This document shows, piece after piece, positions 1 to 8,385 of a stretch of 64,000 nt of DNA. Source of the stretch: Pseudonocardia autotrophica (GTDB lineage: Bacteria; Actinomycetota; Actinomycetes; Mycobacteriales; Pseudonocardiaceae); assembly GCF_000717175.1 (NCBI RefSeq), contig NZ_JNYD01000006.1, positions 327,608-391,607 of the forward strand, in the 5' to 3' direction. The translations under genes were made by a program, and so were the position numbers. Each line of letters opens with the position of its first letter. The stretch's first letter is position 1. The notes beneath the pieces are model-generated. The model was given only the letters and a program-made list of their open reading frames with translations, was not told the DNA's origin and searched no databases.

Positions 1-348
1 GGAGACCACGACGATGGAGCCGCCCTCGTTCAGCCGCTCGAACAGCGACTCGGTGAGGTGGCGCATGCCGAGGAAGTTCACCTTGAACACGAGGTCCGCC
101 GGGGCGGTGCCGGGGATGCCCGCGACGTTGAGCAGGGCATCGAAGTTCCCGTCGATCTGCTCCAGCGCCGCGTCGATGCTCGCAGGGTCGGCGAGGTCCA
201 CCTTCACGTGCTGCTCGACCGGTGCCGTGGGCGTGTTGCGGTCGAGGCTCACCACGGTGGCGCCCGCGGCGACGAGCTGCCGCGCGACGGCGTCCCCGAT
301 GCCCGACGCGGTGCCCGTGACCAGGCAGCGCAGTCCCTGAACGTCCAT
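1..348 (-). CDS. SDR family oxidoreductase, N-terminal part (cut by window edge)
   Basis: Only the first 116 residues are inside the window; the gene continues leftward beyond base 1. LVTGTASGIG at residues 9-18 is the TGxxxGxG nucleotide-binding loop of classical short-chain dehydrogenases, and LLNVAG further on matches the usual NNAG motif. The catalytic Tyr-Lys pair would lie outside the window. The ATG at 348 is chosen because GAGAGG stands 6 nt before it; an in-frame ATG at 372 has no such site. The gene is divergent from the monooxygenase at 562, so both probably share the 349-561 control region. Substrate unknown. Confidence 0.85.
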   Translation of the reverse strand, partial: MDVQGLRCLVTGTASGIGDAVARQLVAAGATVVSLDRNTPTAPVEQHVKVDLADPASIDAALEQIDGNFDALLNVAGIPGTAPADLVFKVNFLGMRHLTESLFERLNEGGSIVVVS

Positions 349-436
349 GTGGGTCCTCTCGATGTCGTCCATGACTCTCGCAATTGAAAGTAGATTAAAC
401 ACGCCGAGTGGTCAAACGCGGACCGGTCTCCCGGAC

Positions 437-508
437 GACTCGCTGTCGCGGACCGACTCGACGCCTGTCGGAGCGGTTTGACACCTGTCGAGTCAAGCTT
501 CTAATGTC
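437..508. promoter_or_regulatory. Repeated TGTCG elements in a divergent promoter region
   Basis: The 213-nt gap between the divergent SDR (348) and FMO (562) genes holds two near-identical direct repeats 20 nt apart: TCGACGCCTGTCGGAG at 458-473 and TTGACACCTGTCGAG at 478-492. Further TGTCG cores lie at 444 and 504, so cores recur every 18-22 nt, about two helical turns. TTGAC(478-482)/GTCAA(492-496) also forms an inverted pair. Bases 388-420 are AT-richer than their surroundings, as expected near a promoter. This looks like a binding array for a regulator, perhaps the EthR-like TetR encoded at 1935, but no binding evidence exists. Confidence 0.4.
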
Positions 509-561
509 GCTTCGACACGTCAGCCAGGTCACACTTTCGCGCACTGTCGCACGGAGTACTC

Positions 562-1932
562 ATGACGCATTCCACCCCGCACGTCGCCGTGATCGGCGCC
601 GGCATCAGCGGGCTCACCACCGGCAAGATGCTCGGCGACTACGGCGTCGAGTACGACTGCTTCGAGAGCTCGGACCGCATCGGTGGCAACTGGGCCTTCG
701 GCAACCCGAACGGCCACTCCAGCGCCTACCGGTCCCTACACATCGACACGTCGAAGGAGCGGTTGTCCTTCAAGGACTTCCCGATGCCGGCGTCGTACCC
801 GGACTTCCCGCACCACAGCCACATCAAGCGCTACCTCGACAGCTACGCCGAGGCGTTCGGCCTGCTCGAGAGGATCCACTTCCGCAACGGTGTCGAGCAC
901 GCCGAGCGACTGCCGGGCGGCGGGTGGGAGCTGCGGACGCAGGACGGCGAGCTCTGCCGCTACGACGCGCTCGTCGTGGCCAACGGTCACCACTGGGACC
1001 CCCGGTTCCCGGACTTCCCGGGCGAGTTCACCGGCGAGTCGATCCACTCGCACCACTACGTCGACCCGAGCCACCCGCTGGACCTGCACGACAAGCGGAT
1101 CCTGGTCGTCGGGATCGGCAACTCGGCCGCGGACGTGGTCAGCGAGCTGTCGCAGCGTTCGCACCGCAACACCGTGGTGATGTCCACCCGCTCCGGTGCC
1201 TGGGTGGTGCCCAAGTACATGTTCGGGATGCCGGGAGACCGGCTCGCCCGCACCATCCCGCAGATCCCCGGTCGCTTCCAGCGGGCACTCGTCCGCAAGC
1301 TCCCGATCCTCATATCGGGCAAGCCGGAGCACTACGGCCTGCCACGGCCGAACCACAACTTCCTCGAGGCCCACCCGACGATGTCGAGCGAGCTGCTGCT
1401 GCGCCTCGGATCGGGGGACGCCACCGTGAAGCCGAACGTCGAGCGGCTCGACGGGCGGACGGTGCACTTTGTCGACGGCACCTCGGCGGACTTCGACGCG
1501 ATCGTCTACGCCACCGGGTACAACATCAGCTTCCCGTTCTTCGATCCGGAGTTCCTCTCCGCGCCCGACAACCGGCTCTCGCTCTACAAGCGGATCCTCC
1601 GTCCGGACCTCGACGACCTCGCCTTCGTCGGATTCGCCCAAGCCCTGCCCACGCTGTTCCCGTTCGTGGAGTGCCAGGCCCGCTTGGTGGCGGCCTACTT
1701 CGCGGGCACCTACCGGCCCCCAGCGCCCGCGGAGATGGAGCGGGTCATCGTCGAGGAGGAGCGCCGCTACACCGGGCACTTCGCCGACCGGCCGCGCCAC
1801 ACCCAGCAGGTCGACTACTTCGTCTACGAGCACGACATGCGGACGAAGGAACTCGCGGCGGGGCTCGACCGCGTCCGCCGCGAAGGACCGGTCCGGCTCG
1901 CCGGGCGGGCGAGCGCACTCCAGGACGCATAG
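562..1932 (+). CDS. Flavin-containing monooxygenase / Baeyer-Villiger-type monooxygenase
   Basis: 456 aa, the normal size for bacterial FMOs. It carries the FAD loop GAGISG (residues 12-17), a second Rossmann loop GIGNSA near residue 184 for NADPH, and the FMO hallmark YATGYN near 315. FPGEFTGESIHSHHY before the second loop corresponds to the FMO/BVMO fingerprint (FxGxxxHxxxW/Y). It should insert one oxygen into a carbonyl, sulfur or nitrogen substrate using NADPH and O2, in the cytoplasm. The next gene is an EthR-like TetR 3 nt downstream, an arrangement like the ethA/ethR pair of mycobacteria, although there the genes diverge. Substrate not predictable. Confidence 0.9.
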   Translation: MTHSTPHVAVIGAGISGLTTGKMLGDYGVEYDCFESSDRIGGNWAFGNPNGHSSAYRSLHIDTSKERLSFKDFPMPASYPDFPHHSHIKRYLDSYAEAFGLLERIHFRNGVEHAERLPGGGWELRTQDGELCRYDALVVANGHHWDPRFPDFPGEFTGESIHSHHYVDPSHPLDLHDKRILVVGIGNSAADVVSELSQRSHRNTVVMSTRSGAWVVPKYMFGMPGDRLARTIPQIPGRFQRALVRKLPILISGKPEHYGLPRPNHNFLEAHPTMSSELLLRLGSGDATVKPNVERLDGRTVHFVDGTSADFDAIVYATGYNISFPFFDPEFLSAPDNRLSLYKRILRPDLDDLAFVGFAQALPTLFPFVECQARLVAAYFAGTYRPPAPAEMERVIVEEERRYTGHFADRPRHTQQVDYFVYEHDMRTKELAAGLDRVRREGPVRLAGRASALQDA

Positions 1933-1934
1933 CG

Positions 1935-2582
1935 GTGGGTGACGTCAGCCCGCTCCCGCGCCTGCCGGAGCGACGCCGCCGCTCCGTGGGCGAGGAGCGC
2001 CGGGCGCTGATCCTCGGTGCCACCGAGGAGCTGCTGCGTGAGCGGTCGCTTGCGGAGATCTCGGTCGGCGACATCGCCTCCGCCGCCGGGGTGGCCCGTT
2101 CCGGCTTCTACTTCTACTTCGCCAGCAAGGGCGCCGTGGTCACGGCGCTGCTCGCCGACGTCTTCGGCGAGATGGCCGCGGGTGCGATCGACCTGCTCGC
2201 GGCCGCGGAGGACCCCCGCGAAGCCGTGCGGCAGGCGTTGCGCCACACCTGGGAGTCCTGGCGGGACCACCAGGGCCTCGTGCTCGCGATGCTCGACGCG
2301 CGCGGCACCGATCCGGCCGTCCGCGAGCTGTGGGACGCCTGGATCGATCGCTTCGTGGCGCCGGTCGCGGTGCTCGTGGAGGGCCACCGGCAGGCCGGGA
2401 TGGCCCCCGCGGGGGTGGCCGCCGCGGATCTCGTGGCCGTGCTGCTGGCGGCCAACGAACGCACCTTCGAACGACTCAGCCGCTCCGGCGCGAGTCCCAC
2501 CCTCATCGACGACGCCCTGGAGGCGCTCGTCGCCGTGTGGACCGCCGCGCTGTACGGCCCGACGACGGGACCGATCTCGTGA
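1935..2582 (+). CDS. TetR/AcrR family regulator, EthR-like
   Basis: 215 aa. The N-terminal helix-turn-helix covers about residues 23-66, with recognition helix VARSGFYFYFASK at 53-65; this FYFYF pattern is typical of the EthR branch of TetR proteins. The C-terminal half is the variable ligand-binding domain. The GTG at 1935 is chosen because the family domain begins just after it and the upstream stretch in the same frame overlaps the monooxygenase gene. It starts 2 nt after the FMO stop and its own stop overlaps the next start (GTGA), so it is co-transcribed with the genes it may control. The ligand could be the FMO substrate or product. Confidence 0.88.
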   Translation: MGDVSPLPRLPERRRRSVGEERRALILGATEELLRERSLAEISVGDIASAAGVARSGFYFYFASKGAVVTALLADVFGEMAAGAIDLLAAAEDPREAVRQALRHTWESWRDHQGLVLAMLDARGTDPAVRELWDAWIDRFVAPVAVLVEGHRQAGMAPAGVAAADLVAVLLAANERTFERLSRSGASPTLIDDALEALVAVWTAALYGPTTGPIS

Positions 2583-3505
2583 CACGCACCGACCTCACCT
2601 TCACCTCCCACGGCTCCCCCGTCGCGGCGTGGCGCTACACCGCGGACGACGACGGGTTCGCCGGCCCGGCCGGGCGCCCGTGCGTCGTCATGGCGCACGG
2701 CTTCGGGGCGACCCGGGACGCCGGCCTGGAGGGCTTCGCCGAGGAACTGGCCGCGGCGGGCCTGGACGCCCTGGTGTTCGACTATCGCGGGTTCGGCGCC
2801 AGCGGGGGCGACCGACGTCAGGTCGCGGACGTGCCGGGGCAGCTCCACGACTACCGCGCCGCCGTCGCGTTCGCCCGAGGGCTCGACGGCGTCGACCCGG
2901 ACCGGATCGTGCTCTGGGGCGTCTCCTTCTCCGGCGGCCACGTGTTCGCGCTCGCCGCCGAGGACTCGCGGATCGCGGCAACGGTCGCCATGACCCCTGC
3001 CTCCGACGGCGCCGCCGCCGCGCTGGCCATCGTCAAGCGTGAGGGCGTGCCGGGGGCGTTGCGCAGCACGGTGGCCGGGCTGAGGGACGTCCTGTCCACC
3101 CGGCTCGGGCGCGGGCCGGTCCTGGTTCCGCTTGCCGCGATGCCCGGCGAGCTCGCCGCCCTGAACGCTCCCGGCGCTTACGAGGCCTACACGGGGATCG
3201 CGGGCGAGACCTGGCGCAACGAGGTCGCGGCCCGCGCCTTCCTGCAGCTGCCGCTGTACCGGCCCGGTCGGGCAGCCCGGCGGATCGACGGCCCGATCCT
3301 GGTCCAGATCGCCGATCTCGACCAGAGCGCCCCACCCGCGGCGGCGGCGGCCGCGGCCGCGCGGGCCCCGCGGTCCGAGGTCCGGCACTACCCGTGCGAC
3401 CACTTCGACATCTACCCGGGCCGCCCCTGGCACGCCGCGGCCGTGGCCCACCAGCTCGGCTTCCTGCGCCGTCATCTCGCCGTGCGGGACGCCGTCACCG
3501 CCTGA
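2579..3505 (+). CDS. Alpha/beta hydrolase
   Basis: 308 aa. HGFGATRD supplies the oxyanion-hole segment, GVSFSGGH places the nucleophile at Ser116, ADLDQS is a likely acid turn and CDHFDIY holds the catalytic His. This resembles the DUF-type serine hydrolases and thioesterases rather than Asp-nucleophile dehalogenases. The GTG start overlaps the TetR stop as GTGA, showing translational coupling. In the operon it could hydrolyse the ester or lactone formed by the adjacent monooxygenase; that is inference from position only. Confidence 0.87.
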   Translation: MTRTDLTFTSHGSPVAAWRYTADDDGFAGPAGRPCVVMAHGFGATRDAGLEGFAEELAAAGLDALVFDYRGFGASGGDRRQVADVPGQLHDYRAAVAFARGLDGVDPDRIVLWGVSFSGGHVFALAAEDSRIAATVAMTPASDGAAAALAIVKREGVPGALRSTVAGLRDVLSTRLGRGPVLVPLAAMPGELAALNAPGAYEAYTGIAGETWRNEVAARAFLQLPLYRPGRAARRIDGPILVQIADLDQSAPPAAAAAAAARAPRSEVRHYPCDHFDIYPGRPWHAAAVAHQLGFLRRHLAVRDAVTA

Positions 3506-3540
3506 CCGACGTTCCCCGTCACCGCCGACGAAGGAGAACC

Positions 3541-4635
3541 ATGTCCGCATCCACCACCGTCATCGCCACCGCGGCCGACATCACGCCGGCCTGGCTCACC
3601 CAGGTGCTCGGTGACTCGCCCCGGATCACGGGCGACGCTAGGGTCGCCGATGTCGTCGCGACGCGCATCGGGACCGGGCAGCTCGGCACCACCTACCTGC
3701 TGGAGGTGACCTACGCGGACGGTGGTGTCGGCAAGCCTGCCCGGATGGTCGCGAAGCTGCCGGCACTCGACCCGGCGAACCGCGCGCTCGCGGCGTCGTT
3801 GGCCTGCTACAGCCGCGAGGTCGCCTTCTACTCGAACCTCGCGGGCACGCTCCCCATCCGGACCCCGGAGTGCTACCACGCGTCGGTGTCCGCCGACGGG
3901 CAGGACTTCTGCCTGCTGCTCGAAGATCTCACGCCCGCCGCGGAGGTGACCCAGGTCGAGGGCTGCGACCTCGCCCACGCCCGGGCCGCACTGGAGCAGG
4001 CGGCCGCGCTGCACGCCGGGTCCTGGAGGGACCCCGCGCTGGCCGAGCAGGAGTGGCTGCTGAGCGCGCTGCCCGTCTGGCAGCAGATGTCCGCGGCGCT
4101 CCCGCAGGCGCAGGTGGCCTTCCGCGAGCGCTACGCCGGCCTGCTCGACGACACGACGATCGAGGTCGCGGAGTCGGTGGCCGGAGGAGCCGCCGCGCGC
4201 TGGGTCGAGCAGCTGACCGAGCCCCGTTGCCTGTGGCACAGCGACTTCCGGCTGGACAACCTGCTCTTCGACGCCTCCGGTGGCCGGGTCCCGGTCGCCG
4301 TCGTCGACTGGCAGAGCGTGGCGCTGGCGTCCGGGCCGGTGGACGCGAGCTACTTCATCGGGGCGGGCCTGCCCACCGAGGTCCGGCGCGAGCACGAGGA
4401 GGAGCTGCTCCGCGGCTACCACGACGCGCTTGTCCGCGGAGGGGTCACGGACTACTCGTGGGAGCAGTGCCTCGCCGAGTACCGCGTGAACTCGCTCGCC
4501 GGGTTCGTCATCTCGGTCGTGGTGTCGATCGGCACCGAGCGCTCCCCGGAGGGCGACGCGTTGTTCACCACGATGGCCGCACGGCACGCCGCGCACATCA
4601 AGGACTGCGGCGCGGTCGCGCTGCTGGAGGGTTGA
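3541..4635 (+). CDS. Phosphotransferase family protein (APH/ecdysteroid-kinase-like)
   Basis: 364 aa with the kinase-like fold of aminoglycoside phosphotransferases and choline kinases. HSDFRLDNLLF (His233, Asp235, Asn240) is the catalytic loop HxDxxxxN and VVDWQ about 20 residues later gives the Mg-binding Asp. An AAGGAG site precedes the ATG. Such enzymes are common in actinobacterial catabolic clusters, where they phosphorylate small alcohols or other hydroxylated molecules; the true substrate here is unknown. Its TGA overlaps the ATG of the next gene by one base. No resistance role is suggested by context. Confidence 0.88.
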   Translation: MSASTTVIATAADITPAWLTQVLGDSPRITGDARVADVVATRIGTGQLGTTYLLEVTYADGGVGKPARMVAKLPALDPANRALAASLACYSREVAFYSNLAGTLPIRTPECYHASVSADGQDFCLLLEDLTPAAEVTQVEGCDLAHARAALEQAAALHAGSWRDPALAEQEWLLSALPVWQQMSAALPQAQVAFRERYAGLLDDTTIEVAESVAGGAAARWVEQLTEPRCLWHSDFRLDNLLFDASGGRVPVAVVDWQSVALASGPVDASYFIGAGLPTEVRREHEEELLRGYHDALVRGGVTDYSWEQCLAEYRVNSLAGFVISVVVSIGTERSPEGDALFTTMAARHAAHIKDCGAVALLEG

Positions 4636-5702
4636 TGGTCACCGCGAACCAGCCCATGCTCGCCGAGCTGGGCTTCTACACCCTGGCCGGGCACGCCGAG
4701 TCCCCCCGCGATCTCGTGCACGAGGTGCGCCGGGCCGAGGAGATCGGCCTCGGTGCCGCGTTCATCTCCGAACGGTGGAACGTCAAGGAGGCCGCCGTGC
4801 TCTCGGGCGCGGCGGGCGCGGTGTCCGAGCACATCAAGATCGCCACCGCGGCCACCAACCACTCGACGCGCCACCCGGTCATCACGGGCAGCTACGCCAC
4901 GACGATGCACCGGATGACCGGCGGCCGGTTCACCCTCGGCCTCGGGCGAGGGATCAAGCCGCTGATGGGCATGCTCGGCCTCGCGCCCGCCACCATCGCC
5001 GAGATGGAGGACTTCGCCGGCATCATGCGCCGGTTGTGGAAGGGCGAGACGATCCTCGGCCACGACGGCCCCGCCGGTCATTACGACATGCTGCGGCTGC
5101 TCGACTCGAGCTTCGACGAGGACATCCCGCTCGGAATTACCGCGTGGGGGCCGAAGACGTGCGCGTTGGCGGGTCGGGCCTTCGACCAGGTCGTGCTGCA
5201 CACCTTCTTCACCGACGCCGCCGTCGAGCGCTGCGCCGCGGACGTCCGGCGGGCGGCCGAACAGGCCGGGCGGGACCCGGACGCCATCGAGATCTGGTCG
5301 GTCTACGCGACGATCTGCGGCGACGTCGCCCCCGAGGTGCTGCTGAAGAAGGTGACCGCCCGACTGGCCACCTACCTGCAGGCCCCCGGGTACGGCGAGG
5401 GCCTGGTCGCCGCGAACGAGTGGGACCCGGCGGTGTTGGCCCGGTTCCGGACCGACCCCGTCGTTAGCGGTTTCGGCCACCAGGTCATCGACCAGGTCGC
5501 CACGGCCGAGCAGCTGGAGCACATCGCCGGGCTGCTCCCGGAGGAGTGGACCGCCCCCGCCGCGTACGGCACGCCCGAGCAGTGCGCTCGTGCGGTCCGG
5601 GCGCAGCTCGACCACGGGGCGACCGGCGTGATCATGCACGGCGCGACACCGGACGAGCTCGCTCCGGTCGTCGACGCCTACCGGAAGGTGGTGGCGGGGT
5701 GA
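4635..5702 (+). CDS. LLM class oxidoreductase, probably F420-dependent
   Basis: 355 aa TIM-barrel protein of the luciferase-like family. GFYTLAGHAESPRDLVHEV at the N-terminus and the glycine-rich GGRFTLGLGRGI segment (GGRxxLGLGxG) near residue 100 are typical of actinobacterial F420-using members. The ATG at 4635 overlaps the previous stop, and the stop overlaps the next GTG. It probably performs a hydride transfer on a carbonyl or alcohol substrate with coenzyme F420; FMN use cannot be excluded from sequence. Its operon partner is an NAD(P)-type alcohol dehydrogenase, which suggests consecutive oxidations. Confidence 0.85.
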   Translation: MVTANQPMLAELGFYTLAGHAESPRDLVHEVRRAEEIGLGAAFISERWNVKEAAVLSGAAGAVSEHIKIATAATNHSTRHPVITGSYATTMHRMTGGRFTLGLGRGIKPLMGMLGLAPATIAEMEDFAGIMRRLWKGETILGHDGPAGHYDMLRLLDSSFDEDIPLGITAWGPKTCALAGRAFDQVVLHTFFTDAAVERCAADVRRAAEQAGRDPDAIEIWSVYATICGDVAPEVLLKKVTARLATYLQAPGYGEGLVAANEWDPAVLARFRTDPVVSGFGHQVIDQVATAEQLEHIAGLLPEEWTAPAAYGTPEQCARAVRAQLDHGATGVIMHGATPDELAPVVDAYRKVVAG

Positions 5703-6745
5703 AGGCCGTGCGGCTGGTCGCACCGACCGTCGTCGAGGTCACCGACGTCCCGGTACCCGAGATCGGGCCCGGCGACGTCCTCGTGCGGGTCGGCGGGGCC
5801 GGGCTCTGTCACTCCGACGTCCATGCGGCCCACATGCCGGAGCTGCCCTTCCCGACGCCGCTGACCCTGGGCCACGAGATCGCGGGCACCGTCGCCGCGC
5901 TCGGTTCGGGCGTCGACCCGGCGGCGGGGATCGGCGAGGGCACCGCGGTCGTGGTGCACCTGTGCTGGTCCTGCGGGGTGTGCCGCGCCTGTGCGGCGGG
6001 TGAGGACAACGTCTGCGAGGCGGCGGGGCGGATGGCTCAGCCGCTCTGTCCCGGGCTCGGCCCGGACGGCGGCATGGCCGAGTACGTCCGGGTGCCGGCG
6101 AGGCACGTCGTGCCGATCGGCGACCTCGACCCCGTGCTGGCGGCCCCGCTGGCCGACGCCGGGATGACCCCGATGCACGCGATCCGCAGCGCGCAGGACC
6201 GGCTCGGCTCGGACGCGACCGCCCTGGTGATCGGCGTCGGCGGCCTCGGGCACGTCGCCGTGCAGATTCTGCGGGCCACCACCGCGGCGCGGATCGTCGC
6301 GGTAGACGTCCGCGAGGACCGGCTCGAGGCGGCCGTGCGGCACGGGGCGGACATCGCGCTCCTCGCCGACGAAGCCCTCGAGGCGGTCCTCGGGCTGACC
6401 GCCGGGCGCGGCGCCGACACCGTCCTCGACTTCGCGGGCAGCCAGTCGTCGGTCGACCTCGCCGTCGAGGCGGTGGCGCCGAACGGGGCGTATCGCCTGG
6501 TCGGCATCCTCGGTGGGGCGCCGCGCATCGTCGCCGCGCCGTCGCTGGGCACGGGCTGGCCGTGGGGCGCGTCGCTGCGGCGCACCTACGGGGGCACGCG
6601 ATCGGACCTCATCGCGACGGTGGCACTGGCGCAGCGCGGCCGGATCTCGGTCGACGTGGAGCGGTACCCGTTGACCGAGGGGCCCGCCGCCCTGGCGCGG
6701 CTAGAGGCGGGGGAGGTCGCGGGCCGGGCGGTCCTCGTGCCCTGA
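5699..6745 (+). CDS. Zinc-dependent alcohol dehydrogenase (MDR superfamily)
   Basis: 348 aa. Catalytic zinc ligands are visible as GLCHSD (Cys37) and GHE (His59-Glu60); the structural zinc lobe appears as CGVCRAC followed by a further Cys in GEDNVC. The Rossmann loop GVGGLGH lies near residue 179. It starts with GTG overlapping the previous stop (GTGA), and is the last gene of the run that starts at 562. It should oxidise a primary or secondary alcohol with NAD(P)+. A 35-bp inverted repeat follows 36 nt downstream, in front of the next gene. Confidence 0.92.
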   Translation: MKAVRLVAPTVVEVTDVPVPEIGPGDVLVRVGGAGLCHSDVHAAHMPELPFPTPLTLGHEIAGTVAALGSGVDPAAGIGEGTAVVVHLCWSCGVCRACAAGEDNVCEAAGRMAQPLCPGLGPDGGMAEYVRVPARHVVPIGDLDPVLAAPLADAGMTPMHAIRSAQDRLGSDATALVIGVGGLGHVAVQILRATTAARIVAVDVREDRLEAAVRHGADIALLADEALEAVLGLTAGRGADTVLDFAGSQSSVDLAVEAVAPNGAYRLVGILGGAPRIVAAPSLGTGWPWGASLRRTYGGTRSDLIATVALAQRGRISVDVERYPLTEGPAALARLEAGEVAGRAVLVP

Positions 6746-6780
6746 CCGGCCTGCGCGGCGGTGTCGACAACCTTCCCGTC

Positions 6781-6815
6781 TTTTCGATCCCATGATAGAA
6801 ACGAAGGATCGAAAA
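6781..6815. promoter_or_regulatory. 10-bp perfect inverted repeat (putative operator)
   Basis: TTTTCGATCC (6781-6790) and GGATCGAAAA (6806-6815) are exact reverse complements separated by 15 nt. The element ends 15 nt before the likely GTG start at 6831, in the place where a promoter or leader would be. There is no T-tract after it, so a simple terminator of the upstream operon is less likely than an operator or an RNA hairpin controlling the 6831 gene. The AT-rich arms stand out in this GC-rich sequence. Confidence 0.5.
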
Positions 6816-6830
6816 TCGGGGAGGTCAGTC

Positions 6831-7934
6831 GTGCACGTCGGAATGGGTGTGTTCTTCCAGGGGCTCGAGCCGGAACGGGACGACCATGCGGTCCTGCGGG
6901 ACCAGCTGGCCATGGCGGACGAGGCCGAGGATCGCGGCTTCGAGTCCATCTGGACCGCCGAGCACCACTTCACCCGCTACCACATGATGCCGAACCCGGC
7001 CCAGTTCCTGACCTGGATGGCGGGACGCACCCGTCGCGCCCGGCTCGGGACGATGGTCATGGTGCTGCCGTGGCACGATCCCGTCCGGGTCGCCGAGGAG
7101 ATCGCCTGGCTGGACTCGGTGTCCGGGGGCCGCGTGGTGATGGGGCTCGGCCGGGGTCTCGGCTCGATCGAGTTCGACAACTTCAGGCTGGACATGGGGG
7201 AGTCACGGCAGCGCTTCGTCGAGTACGCGACCGCCGTCTCCGAGTCGCTGGAGACCGGCGCGATCGAGTACGACGGCGAGTTCTACCGGCAGCCTCGCGC
7301 TGAGCTGCACCCCCCGGCGTTCACCACCTTCCGCGGGCGCACCTATGCGTCGGCGGTCTCGCCCGAGTCCGCGAAGATCATGGCGTGCCTCGGCTTCGGG
7401 CTCATGCTCATCGCGCAGAAGCCCTGGAAGACCACGGTCACCGAGACCGCCGAGTACCGTGAGCTCTTCCGTGAGATCAACGGGCACGAACCCCCGCAGC
7501 CGGTGCTGGTCAACTTCACCACCGTCGACCCGGACGCGGGTCGGGCCCGCGAGCTACACGACGAGTACGCCGTGGCCTACGCCCGCTCCACGATCGACCA
7601 CTACGAGTTCACCAACCCGCGGCTCGAGCAGGTGAACGGCTACGAGTACTACGCCGGGCTGCGCCGCAACATCGAGAGGCACGGCCTGTCGCAGTTCAAC
7701 CGGTTCCTCGCCGACCTGCAGATGAGCGGGACGCCGGAGTCCCTGGTGGAAGAGACCGTCGAGCGGGTGCGCATGCTCGACGCCGGCGGTGTGGTCAACG
7801 TGCTCGGTTTCGGCGGGATGCCGCCGGAGGTGGCGCGTCGGAACCTCGACGTGTACACCGAGCAGGTGCTGCCGAAGCTGCGGGTGGTGGACACTTTCCG
7901 CGACATCGCCACGCCGATCCCGACCGCGAGCTGA
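6831..7934 (+). CDS. LLM class flavin-dependent oxidoreductase
   Basis: 367 aa luciferase-like TIM-barrel protein; TAEHHFTRY, MVMVLPWHDPVRVAEE and GGRVVMGLGRGLGSIEFD are conserved family blocks. I choose the GTG at 6831 because GGGGAGG (6818-6824) lies 6 nt before it; an ATG at 6792 in the same frame falls inside the inverted repeat and has no ribosome site. Bacterial members of this type are usually monooxygenases that need reduced flavin. A flavin reductase gene lies convergently at 8386-8883 and could supply it, though the two are not co-transcribed. Confidence 0.86.
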   Translation: MHVGMGVFFQGLEPERDDHAVLRDQLAMADEAEDRGFESIWTAEHHFTRYHMMPNPAQFLTWMAGRTRRARLGTMVMVLPWHDPVRVAEEIAWLDSVSGGRVVMGLGRGLGSIEFDNFRLDMGESRQRFVEYATAVSESLETGAIEYDGEFYRQPRAELHPPAFTTFRGRTYASAVSPESAKIMACLGFGLMLIAQKPWKTTVTETAEYRELFREINGHEPPQPVLVNFTTVDPDAGRARELHDEYAVAYARSTIDHYEFTNPRLEQVNGYEYYAGLRRNIERHGLSQFNRFLADLQMSGTPESLVEETVERVRMLDAGGVVNVLGFGGMPPEVARRNLDVYTEQVLPKLRVVDTFRDIATPIPTAS

Positions 7935-7995
7935 CCTCGGGGCGCCCTCGGCCGCGGCGGAGATCCCGACGGAGCCTGGCGGAGGGAGTCAGCGT

Positions 7996-8338
7996 GGACC
8001 ATACAGGATGAAGCTGTCTGCCACGGGTCTCGAGCCACCGCCCGCACCTCGTGCGGGCCCTCCTCGGGTTCCGGCACAACCTCGCCGCCGAGCGCGACGG
8101 CCTCGTCGAGGCCCGCCGGACGTCCGCGACCTTGAACGACGCCACCGGGCCGGCACAGATCTGCTCCTCCGCGCCGGCGATCGCCAGAGTCACTCCGCCG
8201 GCATGCAGAGCGCGTAGCGCTCCGCGTCGACGAACTTCGGTTTGAGACCCAGAGCGCCGGCGAAGAACCGTCGAGCACGACGTCGGCGCACGGATGGAGG
8301 GCGTTCCCGATCGTCGCCGGGCTCGATTGGGTTTCCAT
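7996..8338 (-). pseudogene. Decayed VOC/glyoxalase family gene
   Basis: Read leftward from 8338, three frames together rebuild a glyoxalase-fold protein: METQSSPATIGNALHPCADV, then RRFFAGALGLKPKFVDAERY and ALCMPAE with a stop, then VTLAIAGAEEQICAGPVASF and KVADV, then GLDEAVALGGEVVPEPEEGP and HEVRAVARDPW, and finally DSFILYGP. At least three frameshifts and an internal stop separate these pieces, so no full product can be made. The order and spacing of the blocks match intact actinobacterial VOC proteins. It fills the gap between the convergent LLM and flavin reductase genes; no intact gene is present there. Confidence 0.8.
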
Positions 8339-8385
8339 GGACACTCTTCGATCGATGCCGGCGGGTTTCCGGCGGCGGCTCTCGG

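Noticed and set aside
736..1833. 365-aa reading frame opposite the FMO gene, and many similar long antisense frames across the window
   Set aside because: Typical third-position GC shadows; composition is Arg/Gly/Val-rich without motifs, while the opposite strand encodes a complete recognised protein.
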